A DNA stretch of 64,000 nucleotides from Gordonia effusa NBRC 100432 (lineage in GTDB: Bacteria; Actinomycetota; Actinomycetes; Mycobacteriales; Mycobacteriaceae): contig NZ_BAEH01000046.1 in assembly GCF_000241305.1 (NCBI RefSeq), forward strand, positions 1-64,000, read 5' to 3'. Each line of letters opens with the position of its first letter. Position 1 is the first letter of the stretch. This document shows, piece by piece, positions 1-8,084 of this stretch. The translations under genes were made by a program, and so were the position numbers. The notes under the pieces were generated by a model. That model worked only from the letters and a program-made list of their open reading frames with translations. It was not told the origin of the DNA and made no database searches.

Positions 1-606
1 ACCCGGAATCGGGTAGTCGACGAGGTCGGGATCGCAGTTGGTGTCCAGGATAGCGATGACCGGGATGTTCAGCTTGCGTGCCTCACCAACAGCAATGTGC
101 TCCTTGTTGGTGTCGACAACCCAAATTGCGGATGGCACCTTGGCCATATCGCGGATACCACCGAGTGTCCGCTCAAGCTTGTTCTTCTCGCGGGTCAGCA
201 TCAAGATTTCCTTCTTGGTGCGTCCCTCGAAGCCACCGGTCTGCTCCATGGTCTCGAGTTCTTTCATGCGCTGCAGGCGCTTGTGAACGGTCGAGAAGTT
301 GGTGAGCATGCCACCGAGCCAGCGCTGGTTGACATACGGCATCCCGACGCGCGTCGCCTCGGCCGCGATCGACTCCTGGGCCTGCTTCTTGGTGCCGACG
401 AAGAGGACGGTGCCACCGTGGGCGACAGTCTCCTTGACGAACTCGTAGGCCTTGTCGATGTAGGTCAGCGTCTGCTGCAAATCGATGATGTAGATGCCGT
501 TGCGGTCGGTGAAGATGAATCGCTTCATCTTCGGGTTCCATCGGCGGGTCTGGTGACCGAAGTGTGCGCCGCTATCCAGCAGCTGTTTCATTGTTACGAC
601 AGCCAT
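1..606 (-). CDS. rpsB: 30S ribosomal protein S2 (5' part, cut by window edge)
   Basis: Reading the minus strand from an ATG at 606 gives 202 residues of S2 with no stop before the window edge. It starts [18 protein letters not shown] and contains the family landmarks [31 protein letters not shown] and the Asp-Thr-Asn run after [10 protein letters not shown]2 sits on the 30S head/body junction and is needed for S1 and S21-type interactions. The C-terminal part lies outside the window; tsf would normally follow. The gene is divergent from the DUF503 and M23 peptidase genes. Identity is certain. Confidence 0.97.
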   Translation of the reverse strand, partial: MAVVTMKQLLDSGAHFGHQTRRWNPKMKRFIFTDRNGIYIIDLQQTLTYIDKAYEFVKETVAHGGTVLFVGTKKQAQESIAAEATRVGMPYVNQRWLGGMLTNFSTVHKRLQRMKELETMEQTGGFEGRTKKEILMLTREKNKLERTLGGIRDMAKVPSAIWVVDTNKEHIAVGEARKLNIPVIAILDTNCDPDLVDYPIPG

Positions 607-835
607 GTCGAAACACGTCCTTGTTGTTGCAGTTGTCATCGACGACGGGTTGCCGTCGATCCTGGCGCCCGCACCGGTAGAACCCAGATGACTGGGACTG
701 CCCACACGGTGGTCGTAAACTTCCTATCGCAGGCGCGCGAAGTCACCCCGCCGAAGGCGAAGTGCATCGGTTAGCCTACGCCGCCGCGCGAGCTGGGCAA
801 AATCGCCGGTCAGCGCACCGCGTATGCTCGTGCGA

Positions 836-1132
836 ATGTGGATCGGCTGGATCGAATTCGACGTCTTGTTGGGGGACGTCCACTCACTCAAAGAAAAGCG
901 TTCGGCTATCCGGCCGATCATCGCGGAAATCAAGCGTAAGTTCAGCGTCTCGGCCGCCGAGGTGGACAACCACGACCTTCATCGTCGGGCAGCGATCGGG
1001 GCCAGTGTGGTGGGGCCGGATCGTCGGCATGTCTCCGACGTCCTGGATTCGATCGAGCATCTGGTGGCCCGCCGTCCGGAAATCGAAGTCAATTCAGCGC
1101 GACGCCGGGTACTGGCGTCGGACGACTTCTGA
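836..1132 (+). CDS. DUF503 (YlxP-like) small protein
   Basis: 98 residues starting MWIGWIEFDVLLGDVHSLKEK, with the DUF503 signatures LLGDVxSLKEKR, SAAEVDNHDLHRRA and a C-terminal ARR segment. An upstream in-frame ATG at 824 would add four residues, but family members begin close to the residue-5 methionine, so 836 is preferred. DUF503 proteins are small alpha/beta proteins often found near ribosome-maturation genes (rbfA/truB); the molecular function is unknown. Here it stands alone, divergent from rpsB. No clear Shine-Dalgarno sequence is visible. Confidence 0.8.
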   Translation: MWIGWIEFDVLLGDVHSLKEKRSAIRPIIAEIKRKFSVSAAEVDNHDLHRRAAIGASVVGPDRRHVSDVLDSIEHLVARRPEIEVNSARRRVLASDDF

Positions 1133-1144
1133 GGCCCGGCGGCT

Positions 1145-1310
1145 GAAGTCTGCGGCGCCAAGGCTCCCCGAGGGATGCCTCCCCTCGCCTGACGTCAGAT
1201 TGCAGACTCCAGCGTGCTAACTGCCGCCCGAGACCTGCAACGCCAACTCCCCCGAGGGGCATCTCCCCTCGCCCGACGTCAGATCGCAGTTTCCAGCCAG
1301 TTGCAAAGTC
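1145..1310. repeat. Two imperfect tandem copies of an ~85-bp intergenic unit with hairpins
   Basis: The gap after the DUF503 gene holds two related copies. The best-conserved blocks are 1156-1213 and 1241-1298, each running from cgcca through a cgaggg/ccctcg hairpin to gacgtcagat and ttt/act-ccagc. In the second copy CGAGGGG and CCCCTCG (1253-1271) form a perfect 7-bp stem with a 5-nt loop. No T tract follows, so these are not textbook terminators. Function unknown. Confidence 0.6.
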
Positions 1311-1332
1311 GCTGGATCCATCCGCCCCTACC

Positions 1333-1869
1333 GTGCGTCTAATAGAGATGACGCCTCTCTTCCGCTGGTCAAGTTTGTGTCTATGCCTCGCTTTCGTCAG
1401 CGCGGTAGCCCCGACCTTGGCCGACGCCGCACCACGCGGCTACGGGTGGCCACTGTCGCCCCGACCACGGGTGGTCACGCCCTACGATCCGCCCGACCAG
1501 CGGTGGCAATCCGGGCATCGAGGGGTCGACCTCGCCGCATCAGCGGGCTCATCGGTTCTCGCCGCGGGCAGCGGCACGGTGTCGTTCGCCGGTGATGTCG
1601 GCGGTAAACCCGTCGTGTCGATCAGGCACGCCGACGGCTTACTAACCACCTACGAGCCTGTCGACGCAATCGTGTCGAAGGGGCAGACCGTAACCCGAGG
1701 GCAGGTAATCGGCACCGTGACCTCCGGACACGCCGGCTGCCCGACGACGACCTGTCTGCACTGGGGCGCTCGGCGCGGATCAGGGTCGAGTGCCGTTTAC
1801 CTCAACCCGCTGGCGTTAGTCGACGCGGTCCGTGTTCGGCTCAAACCCGTTGGCACAGTGGCCAATTGA
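1333..1869 (+). CDS. Secreted M23 (LytM-type) peptidase domain protein
   Basis: 178 residues from a GTG at 1333 (or ATG 1348, five codons in). A signal peptide (hydrophobic stretch about residues 9-27 ending ADA) is followed directly by a single LytM domain: HRGVDLAASAGS, AAGSGTVSFAGDVGG and LHWGARRG carry the zinc-binding H-x3-D and H-x-H-type positions, although the last motif reads LHWG rather than LHFG. These enzymes cut or bind peptidoglycan cross-bridges outside the membrane. In the M. tuberculosis order, as I recall it, a homologous gene (Rv2891) also lies beside rpsB. The stop codon lies inside the 27-bp repeat array. Confidence 0.85.
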   Translation: MRLIEMTPLFRWSSLCLCLAFVSAVAPTLADAAPRGYGWPLSPRPRVVTPYDPPDQRWQSGHRGVDLAASAGSSVLAAGSGTVSFAGDVGGKPVVSIRHADGLLTTYEPVDAIVSKGQTVTRGQVIGTVTSGHAGCPTTTCLHWGARRGSGSSAVYLNPLALVDAVRVRLKPVGTVAN

Positions 1870-1943
1870 CCGCTGCGCGCAGCAGCGGTCAATTGACTGC
1901 TGCGCGCAGCAGCGGTCAATTGACTGCTGCGCGCAGCAACGGA
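1863..1943. repeat. Three tandem 27-bp hairpin-forming units between convergent genes
   Basis: Units at 1863-1889, 1890-1916 and 1917-1943. Each contains TTGACCGCTGC, a 5-nt spacer and GCAGCGGTCAA (perfect in the first unit, one T-G wobble in the second), so each can form an 11-bp stem-loop. The stop codon of the M23 gene and the stop codon of the convergent M15 gene both fall inside repeat units, and the last residues of the M15 protein are repeat-encoded. The most likely role is bidirectional termination or mRNA 3'-end protection, but there is no U tract. Confidence 0.8.
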
Positions 1944-2602
1944 CGGTCTACTCCGGCACCCGGACCGTCGAAGTGCCACCATTCACCGCTATATGGCGCG
2001 AGGCCGCCGGCCTGCATCGCCGTTCGCAGTCGAGCGCGGTTCCCAACGGCGCTCGCGCTCACTCCGGCCGTCGCATAGGCGTGTGCACGGGCACTAAAGT
2101 CGTCGAATCCGGTACCCATGTCGAGCCGACGTCCATCGCGGGTCGCCAGGGTGACATCCACCGACCTCCCCGACTCGTGACTGCGCGCGTAATTCGTCGG
2201 CTTGGCGACCCAATTGGCGTCTGGCACAACCTGATACATGCGCACCTGCGCAGAATGCGGCCGATAGCAATCCCAGAAGACGAGACGATTGCCGGTTACG
2301 CGAAGTCTTGATGCCGCAACTCGTAGGCCATTCGCCATCGATCGATGTACCAGGCAGCGCGCATTGGTCGGATACAGCCGCTGTTTGACGAAATTCGCCG
2401 ACGTCGCATAACGCAGATCCACGATGGCGTCGGGGACGACACTGCGGACATCGAGCAAACCCTCTGATGCGGCGGTCGGTGACACGGGCGCAACAGGTTC
2501 GGCATGGGCTGGTGCGGCAACCGCGCCAATCGCGGCAATCGCGGCAAGGACGGTGAACGTTAGGACCAGTCGGCGCAGCATGGCGTCAAGCGTAACTGCC
2601 AT
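1916..2602 (-). CDS. Secreted M15D (VanX-type) D-alanyl-D-alanine dipeptidase-like protein
   Basis: 228 residues from an ATG at 2602 that overlaps the xerC stop (TGATG), suggesting translational coupling; ATG 2581 is an alternative. A signal peptide (LTFTVLAAIAAIGAVAAPAHA) precedes a VanX-like domain: VDLRYATSANFV, WDCYRPHSAQ, the zinc motif SHESGRSVDV and the late EWWHF motif. Arg of CYRP, His and Asp of the SHxxGxxxD motif and Glu/His of EWWH are the expected catalytic and zinc residues. Secreted VanX homologues probably recycle cell-wall D-Ala-D-Ala rather than give glycopeptide resistance. The C-terminus runs into the hairpin repeat. Confidence 0.85.
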   Translation of the reverse strand: MAVTLDAMLRRLVLTFTVLAAIAAIGAVAAPAHAEPVAPVSPTAASEGLLDVRSVVPDAIVDLRYATSANFVKQRLYPTNARCLVHRSMANGLRVAASRLRVTGNRLVFWDCYRPHSAQVRMYQVVPDANWVAKPTNYARSHESGRSVDVTLATRDGRRLDMGTGFDDFSARAHAYATAGVSASAVGNRARLRTAMQAGGLAPYSGEWWHFDGPGAGVDRPLLRAAVN

Positions 2603-3555
2603 CACGCTCGCGGATGCGCTTGCTGGTGTACTTTGCGCAGACGTTCCACGCTGACATGCGTATAGAGCTGTGTGGTGGCGAGGGACGAATGCCCCAGCAG
2701 CTCTTGCACAACGCGAAGATCGGCGCCGCCTTCGAGCAAATGCGTTGCGGCGCTGTGCCGTAGGCCGTGCGGACCCATGTGTGGACCACCGGCGCGCTCG
2801 ACGGCGTCAGTCACGACGGTTCGGGCCATCCGCTGGTCGAGTCGTCCGCCCCGCGCCCCCAGCAGCAAGGCCTGCCCCGAGCGATCGTTGGCCAACGCCG
2901 ACCTCCCGCGAGTTACCCAGTCGTTCAAAGCTTTTCGCGCCGGCTCGCCGAACGGCACAGTTCGCTCCTTGTCTCCCTTGCCGATAACACGCAGGACCAT
3001 TCGGTCCACGTCGACATCGCGCAGATCGAGCCCGCACAACTCCCCCACCCGAATACCACTGGCGTACAACAGCTCTACGATCACGCGGTCACGTATGGCG
3101 ATGGGATCACCGACATCGCGCACGCCCTCTTCGACATCCGTTCGTGTCGACGACATCACCGCACTCGCCTGATCCGGCGCGAGGACCGGTGGAAGCGTGC
3201 GCCGACCTTTCGGTGCTACGAGACGTTGCGCCGGATCGACATCGAATACGCCTTCGCGGGTAGCCCACGAGCAGAAGGTTCGCGCCGACGACACCTGCCG
3301 GCTGATCGACGCACGCGCTGCGCCGCGTCGCGTGCTTTCGGCGAGCCACGCACGCAACAACGCGAGATCGATACCGTTGACGTCGACTCCCCGAGCGCCT
3401 GCGAACGAGACGAGCGCGCGCACATCACCGACATACGCGCGGATCGTGTGATCACTATGCGCCTTCTCCCACCGCAGGTAGTCGGTGTAGTCGGCGATCA
3501 GGCTGTGCTCGCGGGACGTCGAATCAGGCACCCAACCAGCAAACTCCGACGCCAC
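2602..3555 (-). CDS. xerC: Tyrosine recombinase XerC
   Basis: 317 residues from a GTG start. An N-terminal SAM-like core-binding domain ([16 protein letters not shown]) is followed by the catalytic domain with Arg in [12 protein letters not shown], the [12 protein letters not shown] box, [13 protein letters not shown] with the nucleophilic Tyr, and the intervening Lys region KGDKER. Together with XerD it resolves chromosome dimers at dif. Its position near dprA and the M23 gene matches the mycobacterial order. It is probably cotranscribed with the M15 peptidase gene that overlaps its stop. Confidence 0.93.
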   Translation of the reverse strand: MASEFAGWVPDSTSREHSLIADYTDYLRWEKAHSDHTIRAYVGDVRALVSFAGARGVDVNGIDLALLRAWLAESTRRGAARASISRQVSSARTFCSWATREGVFDVDPAQRLVAPKGRRTLPPVLAPDQASAVMSSTRTDVEEGVRDVGDPIAIRDRVIVELLYASGIRVGELCGLDLRDVDVDRMVLRVIGKGDKERTVPFGEPARKALNDWVTRGRSALANDRSGQALLLGARGGRLDQRMARTVVTDAVERAGGPHMGPHGLRHSAATHLLEGGADLRVVQELLGHSSLATTQLYTHVSVERLRKVHQQAHPRA

Positions 3556-3606
3556 CGCGCGAGCAAGCGCGACACTCGGTCCGTGATCAGATCGGAACGA
3601 CGATGA

Positions 3607-4470
3607 TCAGGCCGACGCTTCTTCGGCAGCGCGCAGGTCCGCCTTCCACGTCCGAAAACCTTCTTCGGTCCGACCGCGTCGCCAATATCCGGAAATCGAC
3701 GCATTTTTCGCCCCGACGCCGCGCTCTTTCCGGATGTAGCCGCGCAGATTGTGCATGACGGCCTGCGCCTCTCCGTGGATAAAGACTTGCGGCTCGCCGT
3801 CGAGCCATTCGGCGTCTCGCACCGCTGCGATCAGCGGAGCGTTATCACCGGCGACATCGTCGGCTACCTCGCCCGCACCACCGCCGCGATGCACCCACGT
3901 GATCTCAGCGCCCGCGGGCGCGATCAGATCCAGTTCGTCGTCGACGCCGGCGACTTCGATGAATACTTTCGCGATTGCGTTGTCCGGCAACGCTTCCAAT
4001 GCCGCGGCCACCGCCGGCAACCCCGCTTCATCGGCGGCCAGCAGATGCCACGGCGCGTCGGATCGAGGGCGATATCCACTGCCCGGCCCGAAGAAGTCGA
4101 CAGATTCACCCGGTTGCACCGACGCCGCCCACGGTCCGGCGATCCCCTCATCGCCATGTACGACGAAATCAATCGCGATCTCTCGGTTGTCGCGGTCGTA
4201 CTTGCGGACGGTGTAGGTCCGCAGAACTGGCTGCTGTTCCGGCGCGAATTCGTCGCGCAGGGTGCGTGGGGACGCATCCGCGGGCACCTCGACGCCAGGC
4301 GGCGCGAAGATCAGTTTGACGTACATGTCGGTATCCCAGGTCGCGCCGTCGTCGCTCAATTCGGCCGGAATGAAGTCGTCGAATCCGCTGCCGCCGAGGA
4401 ATACCCGAACCATATGCGAGCCGATCTTTTCGCTTCGCAGGACGGTCATCGTGTTCTTACGTCGGGCCAT
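3607..4470 (-). CDS. Siderophore-interacting protein (FAD-dependent ferric-siderophore reductase)
   Basis: 287 residues. The ferredoxin-reductase-like FAD domain carries RTYTVRKYD (flavin binding, R-x-Y-T/S) and FVVHGDEGIAGPWA; the NAD(P)H half carries LAADEAGLPAVAAALEALP and ends with the SIP signature GYWRRGRTEEGFRTWK. Such proteins (ViuB family) reduce ferric siderophores in the cytosol to release iron. A DtxR/IdeR-type box lies about 70 nt upstream, fitting iron-repressed expression. A viuB-like gene lies between xerC and dprA in M. tuberculosis too, as I recall. Confidence 0.9.
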   Translation of the reverse strand: MARRKNTMTVLRSEKIGSHMVRVFLGGSGFDDFIPAELSDDGATWDTDMYVKLIFAPPGVEVPADASPRTLRDEFAPEQQPVLRTYTVRKYDRDNREIAIDFVVHGDEGIAGPWAASVQPGESVDFFGPGSGYRPRSDAPWHLLAADEAGLPAVAAALEALPDNAIAKVFIEVAGVDDELDLIAPAGAEITWVHRGGGAGEVADDVAGDNAPLIAAVRDAEWLDGEPQVFIHGEAQAVMHNLRGYIRKERGVGAKNASISGYWRRGRTEEGFRTWKADLRAAEEASA

Positions 4471-4536
4471 TGCTGGCCTCCTTTCGGAGCAATCACTTCA
4501 CTAATTACAAGCCCCATCCACGGTACACGGCAGAAT

Positions 4537-4555
4537 TTAGGTGAGCCTAAGTCGA
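4537..4555. promoter_or_regulatory. Putative IdeR/DtxR iron box
   Basis: The 19-mer TTAGGTGAGCCTAAGTCGA matches the left 14 positions of the actinobacterial iron-box consensus TTAGGTTAGSCTAACCTAA except one, and has the palindromic core TTAGG-TGAG-CCTAA. It lies between the divergent siderophore reductase gene (start 4470) and the DUF418-like gene (start 4632), so it could repress either or both when iron is plentiful. Confidence 0.65.
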
Positions 4556-4631
4556 GGACTCCCGTCGCCATCCCATCCGGAGTGAATTATCATCAATTCG
4601 CATTTTCCTATCACAATTTTCGGGGGATCGA

Positions 4632-5804
4632 TTGGAATCACACACCGCCAGGACCGGCCGAGACCGCCTGCACGGCATCGACGCCGCACGCGCGATAGCT
4701 ATCTTCGGCATGTTCGCCGTCCATATCTTCTCGTTCGGCGATGTCCGGTGGAGCGACCCACATACGTATCCCGCACTCATCATCGGCCATTCGGCACCGA
4801 CGTTCGTGATGATCGCCGGCATATCCATCGCGCTGTTCACCGGTGGCGTCACCCCGGTAACCGGCGACGAGTTGGTTCACGCTCGTCACACATTGCTCGT
4901 GCGAGCCTGTCTGATCGCCCTACTCGGCGGAATACTGCAGATGATCGGGTCGCCGGTCCTGATCATTCTGCTCGTCTACGGCTTCCTGTTCGCCGCATCG
5001 ATCCCGTTGATCTCGGTCTCACCGCGACGACTATTGAGGGCGGCGCTCATCATCGCGGTCGTGATGCCCATAGCGATGCCCCTTCTCCATGCTGTCGTCG
5101 GAGCATGGGGCGCGCCGTACTACGTCCTGCCGGAAATCCTGTTCAACGGCGGATACCCGTTGCTCACATGGTCCTGCTATTTCCTCGTCGGGTTAGGCCT
5201 TGGCCGACTTGACCTTTCGGCTCGACAGATGGCGAACACACTCATTATTCGAGGCGCGGCAATCGCCTCGGTCGCTTACCTATCCGTCGCGGCGCTCGTG
5301 CCGATCCGCAACGCCCTGGACCCAGCGGGGACGGCACCAACGCCGAACGAGTTCCTTGCCCCATTCGAACGTCCGGGTGAGGGATTCCTCTGGACGCCGG
5401 CCAACCTCACGGGGCTAATCGCCGGGGATCCGCATTCGTCAACCCCCTTCGACCTATTCGGTTCGACCGGAATCAGCCTGGTCCTGATTGGTCTGTGCCT
5501 CAAGGTCTTTCACAGCCCCGGTGTGTTGAGTTGGCCGTTGCGCGCAGTCGGCAGAATGCCACTGACGATCTACATCGCACACGTCATCGCCCTGTCGGTC
5601 CTAACGCCCAAGTCGCACGCGGCCCCTGGGCAGGATCCGCAATGGTCTGATTTTTCGATCTGGGTCGCGTTCATGGCGATTTCCCTAGTGGGCGCCGCCT
5701 GGTGGCTCAGTTATCACCGCCGCGGTCCAGTCGAAGGCTGGATCGCAAACATCGCCCTCAGGAGCGCGGGGCCGCCGAAACGCGACCTCGTTCAGGATCC
5801 GTGA
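4632..5804 (+). CDS. DUF418/DUF1624-like multi-pass membrane protein (acyltransferase-like)
   Basis: 390 residues from a TTG start with a GGGGGA ribosome-binding site six bases upstream. It begins with the characteristic RLHGIDAARAIAIFGMF segment and then an intramembrane HxF, followed by about nine to ten hydrophobic helices, MPLTIYIAHVIAL near the end and a final RRGPVEGW element as in DUF418 proteins (usually GPLEWLWR). The family is distantly related to heparan-alpha-glucosaminide N-acetyltransferases; substrates are unknown. Sharing the iron-box intergenic region with the siderophore reductase hints at, but does not prove, a link to iron. Confidence 0.75.
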   Translation: MESHTARTGRDRLHGIDAARAIAIFGMFAVHIFSFGDVRWSDPHTYPALIIGHSAPTFVMIAGISIALFTGGVTPVTGDELVHARHTLLVRACLIALLGGILQMIGSPVLIILLVYGFLFAASIPLISVSPRRLLRAALIIAVVMPIAMPLLHAVVGAWGAPYYVLPEILFNGGYPLLTWSCYFLVGLGLGRLDLSARQMANTLIIRGAAIASVAYLSVAALVPIRNALDPAGTAPTPNEFLAPFERPGEGFLWTPANLTGLIAGDPHSSTPFDLFGSTGISLVLIGLCLKVFHSPGVLSWPLRAVGRMPLTIYIAHVIALSVLTPKSHAAPGQDPQWSDFSIWVAFMAISLVGAAWWLSYHRRGPVEGWIANIALRSAGPPKRDLVQDP

Positions 5805-5812
5805 CGTAGCGG

Positions 5813-6943
5813 CTACCGCCGGAAGTATCCGCCGATCGTCGACAGCGTGTCGTTTATCGAGCGCGGCACCACCTGCATATGGTTGGCGCCCGGGTAGGGC
5901 ACCAGCGACACCTGAGCGCCGCCGACCTTCATCTCGGCTGCCAGCGCTGCGGTGACGGGATAGAACACGGTCTCATCGCTTCTTCCCTGCTCGATGCGAA
6001 CCGGTGTAGTCCAGCCCGATGTCGGGACCGCCATGTAGTCGCGCAGAGCGGCAGCGACCGTCGGGTTCGCGAGTGACTTGGCGAAGAGCGAACCCAATGG
6101 CCGATTCGCGAATAGCGGCGACAAATCGAAAACGCACATCGACTTGACCCGCTGCGCCAACGCTCGCCCGGCCGGCGTCAGATAGTCGAGGATCCGCAAG
6201 TCCGGCCGGGCCACATCGAGGCCGTTGATGCCGTAAAGTCCAAGCCCGCCAAAGCCGTTGAGCGCACTGTTGGCCGGAATGTAGGGACCGAAAGCGGTAA
6301 ACATCAACTCGATATGTGATGCCGGCGCGAGTGCGACCGTTCCACGCAAATTGAGGTCCGGCGCATAGCTTCGAGCCAGCCAGGCACCCCACAATGCCGC
6401 ATGTCCGCCCTGCGAATGACCAAGGGACACCCAGTCTTTGGAGATCGCCGTGTCGCTGCGACGAGCCGCACGAACCATATCTAATACGGAATGTCCTTCT
6501 GATCGCCCGCCAAGATATTCCGCCTTGCTGCCGCCGCCGAGGCCGATGTAGTCCGTTGCGACGACGACGTAACCCGCTTTGAGCGCTGCTCCGATGGTCG
6601 GCTCAAGGCGATCTCGTTGCGCCCCCACAGACCGGCTGGGCGCACATTTCTCGGTGATACCGCTGGTGCCGTGTGCCCACGAAACCACCTTCCAGCCACC
6701 TGCTGGCGCCTTTCCCCGCGGGTAATAGACCGCTCCGAAGGAGCGGGCCGGGCGACCATTCTGGTCACGCGTCTCGTAGAGAATCCGCTGGCCTCGGGCC
6801 GCCTCGGCGGGGAGTTCCACGCGCGAGAGCGCCTCGGTGCTGATCACCGAGCCAGCTGAAGCCGCATTCGCGGGCGGCGCGACAAACAGCGTCGCACACA
6901 CGGCAACCATCAATGCACCGAAAATTCCCCAGAACCGTCGCAT
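5813..6943 (-). CDS. Secreted alpha/beta-hydrolase, secretory lipase family
   Basis: 376 residues if started at the ATG 6943, which is 13 nt after the dprA stop and gives a clean signal peptide (MRRFWGIFGALMVAVCATLFVAPPANA). The LIP-family layout is complete: SWAHGTSGITEKCAPS oxyanion region, nucleophile elbow SLGHSQGGHAALW, acid loop QGRSDETVFYP and terminal His in GANHMQVVP. Two cysteines (KCAPS and SMCVFDLSP) probably form the conserved disulfide. Secretory lipases hydrolyse triglycerides or other esters outside the cell. It trails dprA, perhaps in the same transcript. Confidence 0.88.
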   Translation of the reverse strand: MRRFWGIFGALMVAVCATLFVAPPANAASAGSVISTEALSRVELPAEAARGQRILYETRDQNGRPARSFGAVYYPRGKAPAGGWKVVSWAHGTSGITEKCAPSRSVGAQRDRLEPTIGAALKAGYVVVATDYIGLGGGSKAEYLGGRSEGHSVLDMVRAARRSDTAISKDWVSLGHSQGGHAALWGAWLARSYAPDLNLRGTVALAPASHIELMFTAFGPYIPANSALNGFGGLGLYGINGLDVARPDLRILDYLTPAGRALAQRVKSMCVFDLSPLFANRPLGSLFAKSLANPTVAAALRDYMAVPTSGWTTPVRIEQGRSDETVFYPVTAALAAEMKVGGAQVSLVPYPGANHMQVVPRSINDTLSTIGGYFRR

Positions 6944-6956
6944 AGGTGCGACGCTA

Positions 6957-8084
6957 CTACGCCAACTTCCACCCGCCTTCGCTCGCCACCACCACGCCCG
7001 CAACATCCATCGCGGCCAGCGCAGATCGCACTACTGCCAGATCGATTCCCGCGGAGTAGGCAATCTGATCGACCGTCGTCGCCCCGCGCCGCGGAATAGC
7101 GTCGTGCACCTGCCTTTGTATCGGCGTCAGTCCATCCGTTGATCGGCTAGGGCTTTCGTTAGAACCACCCGCACCGTCTGGTCTGACCAACGACATCACC
7201 TCCGATGCAGTAGTCACCAACGTCGCCAAGCCGTCGGCAATCATGCTGTGGCAGCCGACTGACATCGCCGACGTCACCGGCCCGGGCACCGCCCCCAGCG
7301 GCCGGCCCAACTTACGCGCCCACGCCGCGGTGTTCGCCGCTCCGCTCCGACGTCCCGCTTCAACAACGACAACCGCCGACGACAGCGCCGCCACCAGTCG
7401 GTTGCGAGTCAGGAACCGATGCTTGGCGGCCGTTGTGCCAGGCGGATATTCGCTGATAACCACACCCGACGCCGCGATCTGTGCCAGCAGACGTGCGTGT
7501 CCGGCCGGATAGTCACGGTCGATGCCGCAGGCCAACACCGCGGCGGTAAGTCCGCCGGACGCCAGGACCGAGCGATGGGCCACGCCGTCAATCCCGTATG
7601 CCGCGCCGGACACTATCGGGCTTCCGTCCGCGGCAATTCCCGCCGCCAGGGACGCCGCCACGTACTCGCCATAACTACTCGCCGCACGCGAACCCACCAG
7701 CGCGACAGCACAATCCGCGGCGACGGTCAGTGTCGGCGACCCGCGCACCCACAACGCCAACGGCGGTCCGCCACGGTCCGCGGTATCCGCCTGCGCGAGA
7801 GCCATCAGAGACCACCCCGGCCACTCGTCGTCAGCCGGAGTAACCAAGCGCGCACCCACGCGGGACGCCGCGTCGAGATCGCTTATCGCCGAATCAATTT
7901 CGTATCGTGCCCGCGTGTTTGTCAGCAGACCGCCGTAGCCAGGCGGCACCACACGCCGACGTACCGCCTGCGCGGCGTCGATCGCGCCAATCTCCTCCGT
8001 GAGCGTACGCAGCGGGCCACACGGCGGCTCAGCAACTCGCGCCAAATACGCCCACGCCCGTTGCTCTTCGCTGTACGCGCTCAT
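6957..8084 (-). CDS. dprA: DNA-processing protein DprA/Smf
   Basis: 375 residues. The Rossmann-like DprA domain shows VALVGSRAASSYGEYVA, IVSGAAYGIDGVAHRSVLASGGLTAAVLA (split here) with the SGxAxGID signature, the R-x-P-x-SEYPPG-type segment VVISEYPPG, FLTRNRLVAALS and GAVPGPV; a C-terminal winged-helix-like part (residues about 310-375) follows. DprA loads RecA onto incoming single-stranded DNA during transformation. The ATG overlaps the yifB stop by four bases (ATGA). Confidence 0.95.
   Translation of the reverse strand: MSAYSEEQRAWAYLARVAEPPCGPLRTLTEEIGAIDAAQAVRRRVVPPGYGGLLTNTRARYEIDSAISDLDAASRVGARLVTPADDEWPGWSLMALAQADTADRGGPPLALWVRGSPTLTVAADCAVALVGSRAASSYGEYVAASLAAGIAADGSPIVSGAAYGIDGVAHRSVLASGGLTAAVLACGIDRDYPAGHARLLAQIAASGVVISEYPPGTTAAKHRFLTRNRLVAALSSAVVVVEAGRRSGAANTAAWARKLGRPLGAVPGPVTSAMSVGCHSMIADGLATLVTTASEVMSLVRPDGAGGSNESPSRSTDGLTPIQRQVHDAIPRRGATTVDQIAYSAGIDLAVVRSALAAMDVAGVVVASEGGWKLA

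Noticed and set aside
1916-2602. VanX-type protein as a vancomycin-resistance determinant
   Set aside because: It has a signal peptide and no vanH/vanA neighbours, so a cell-wall turnover role is more likely.
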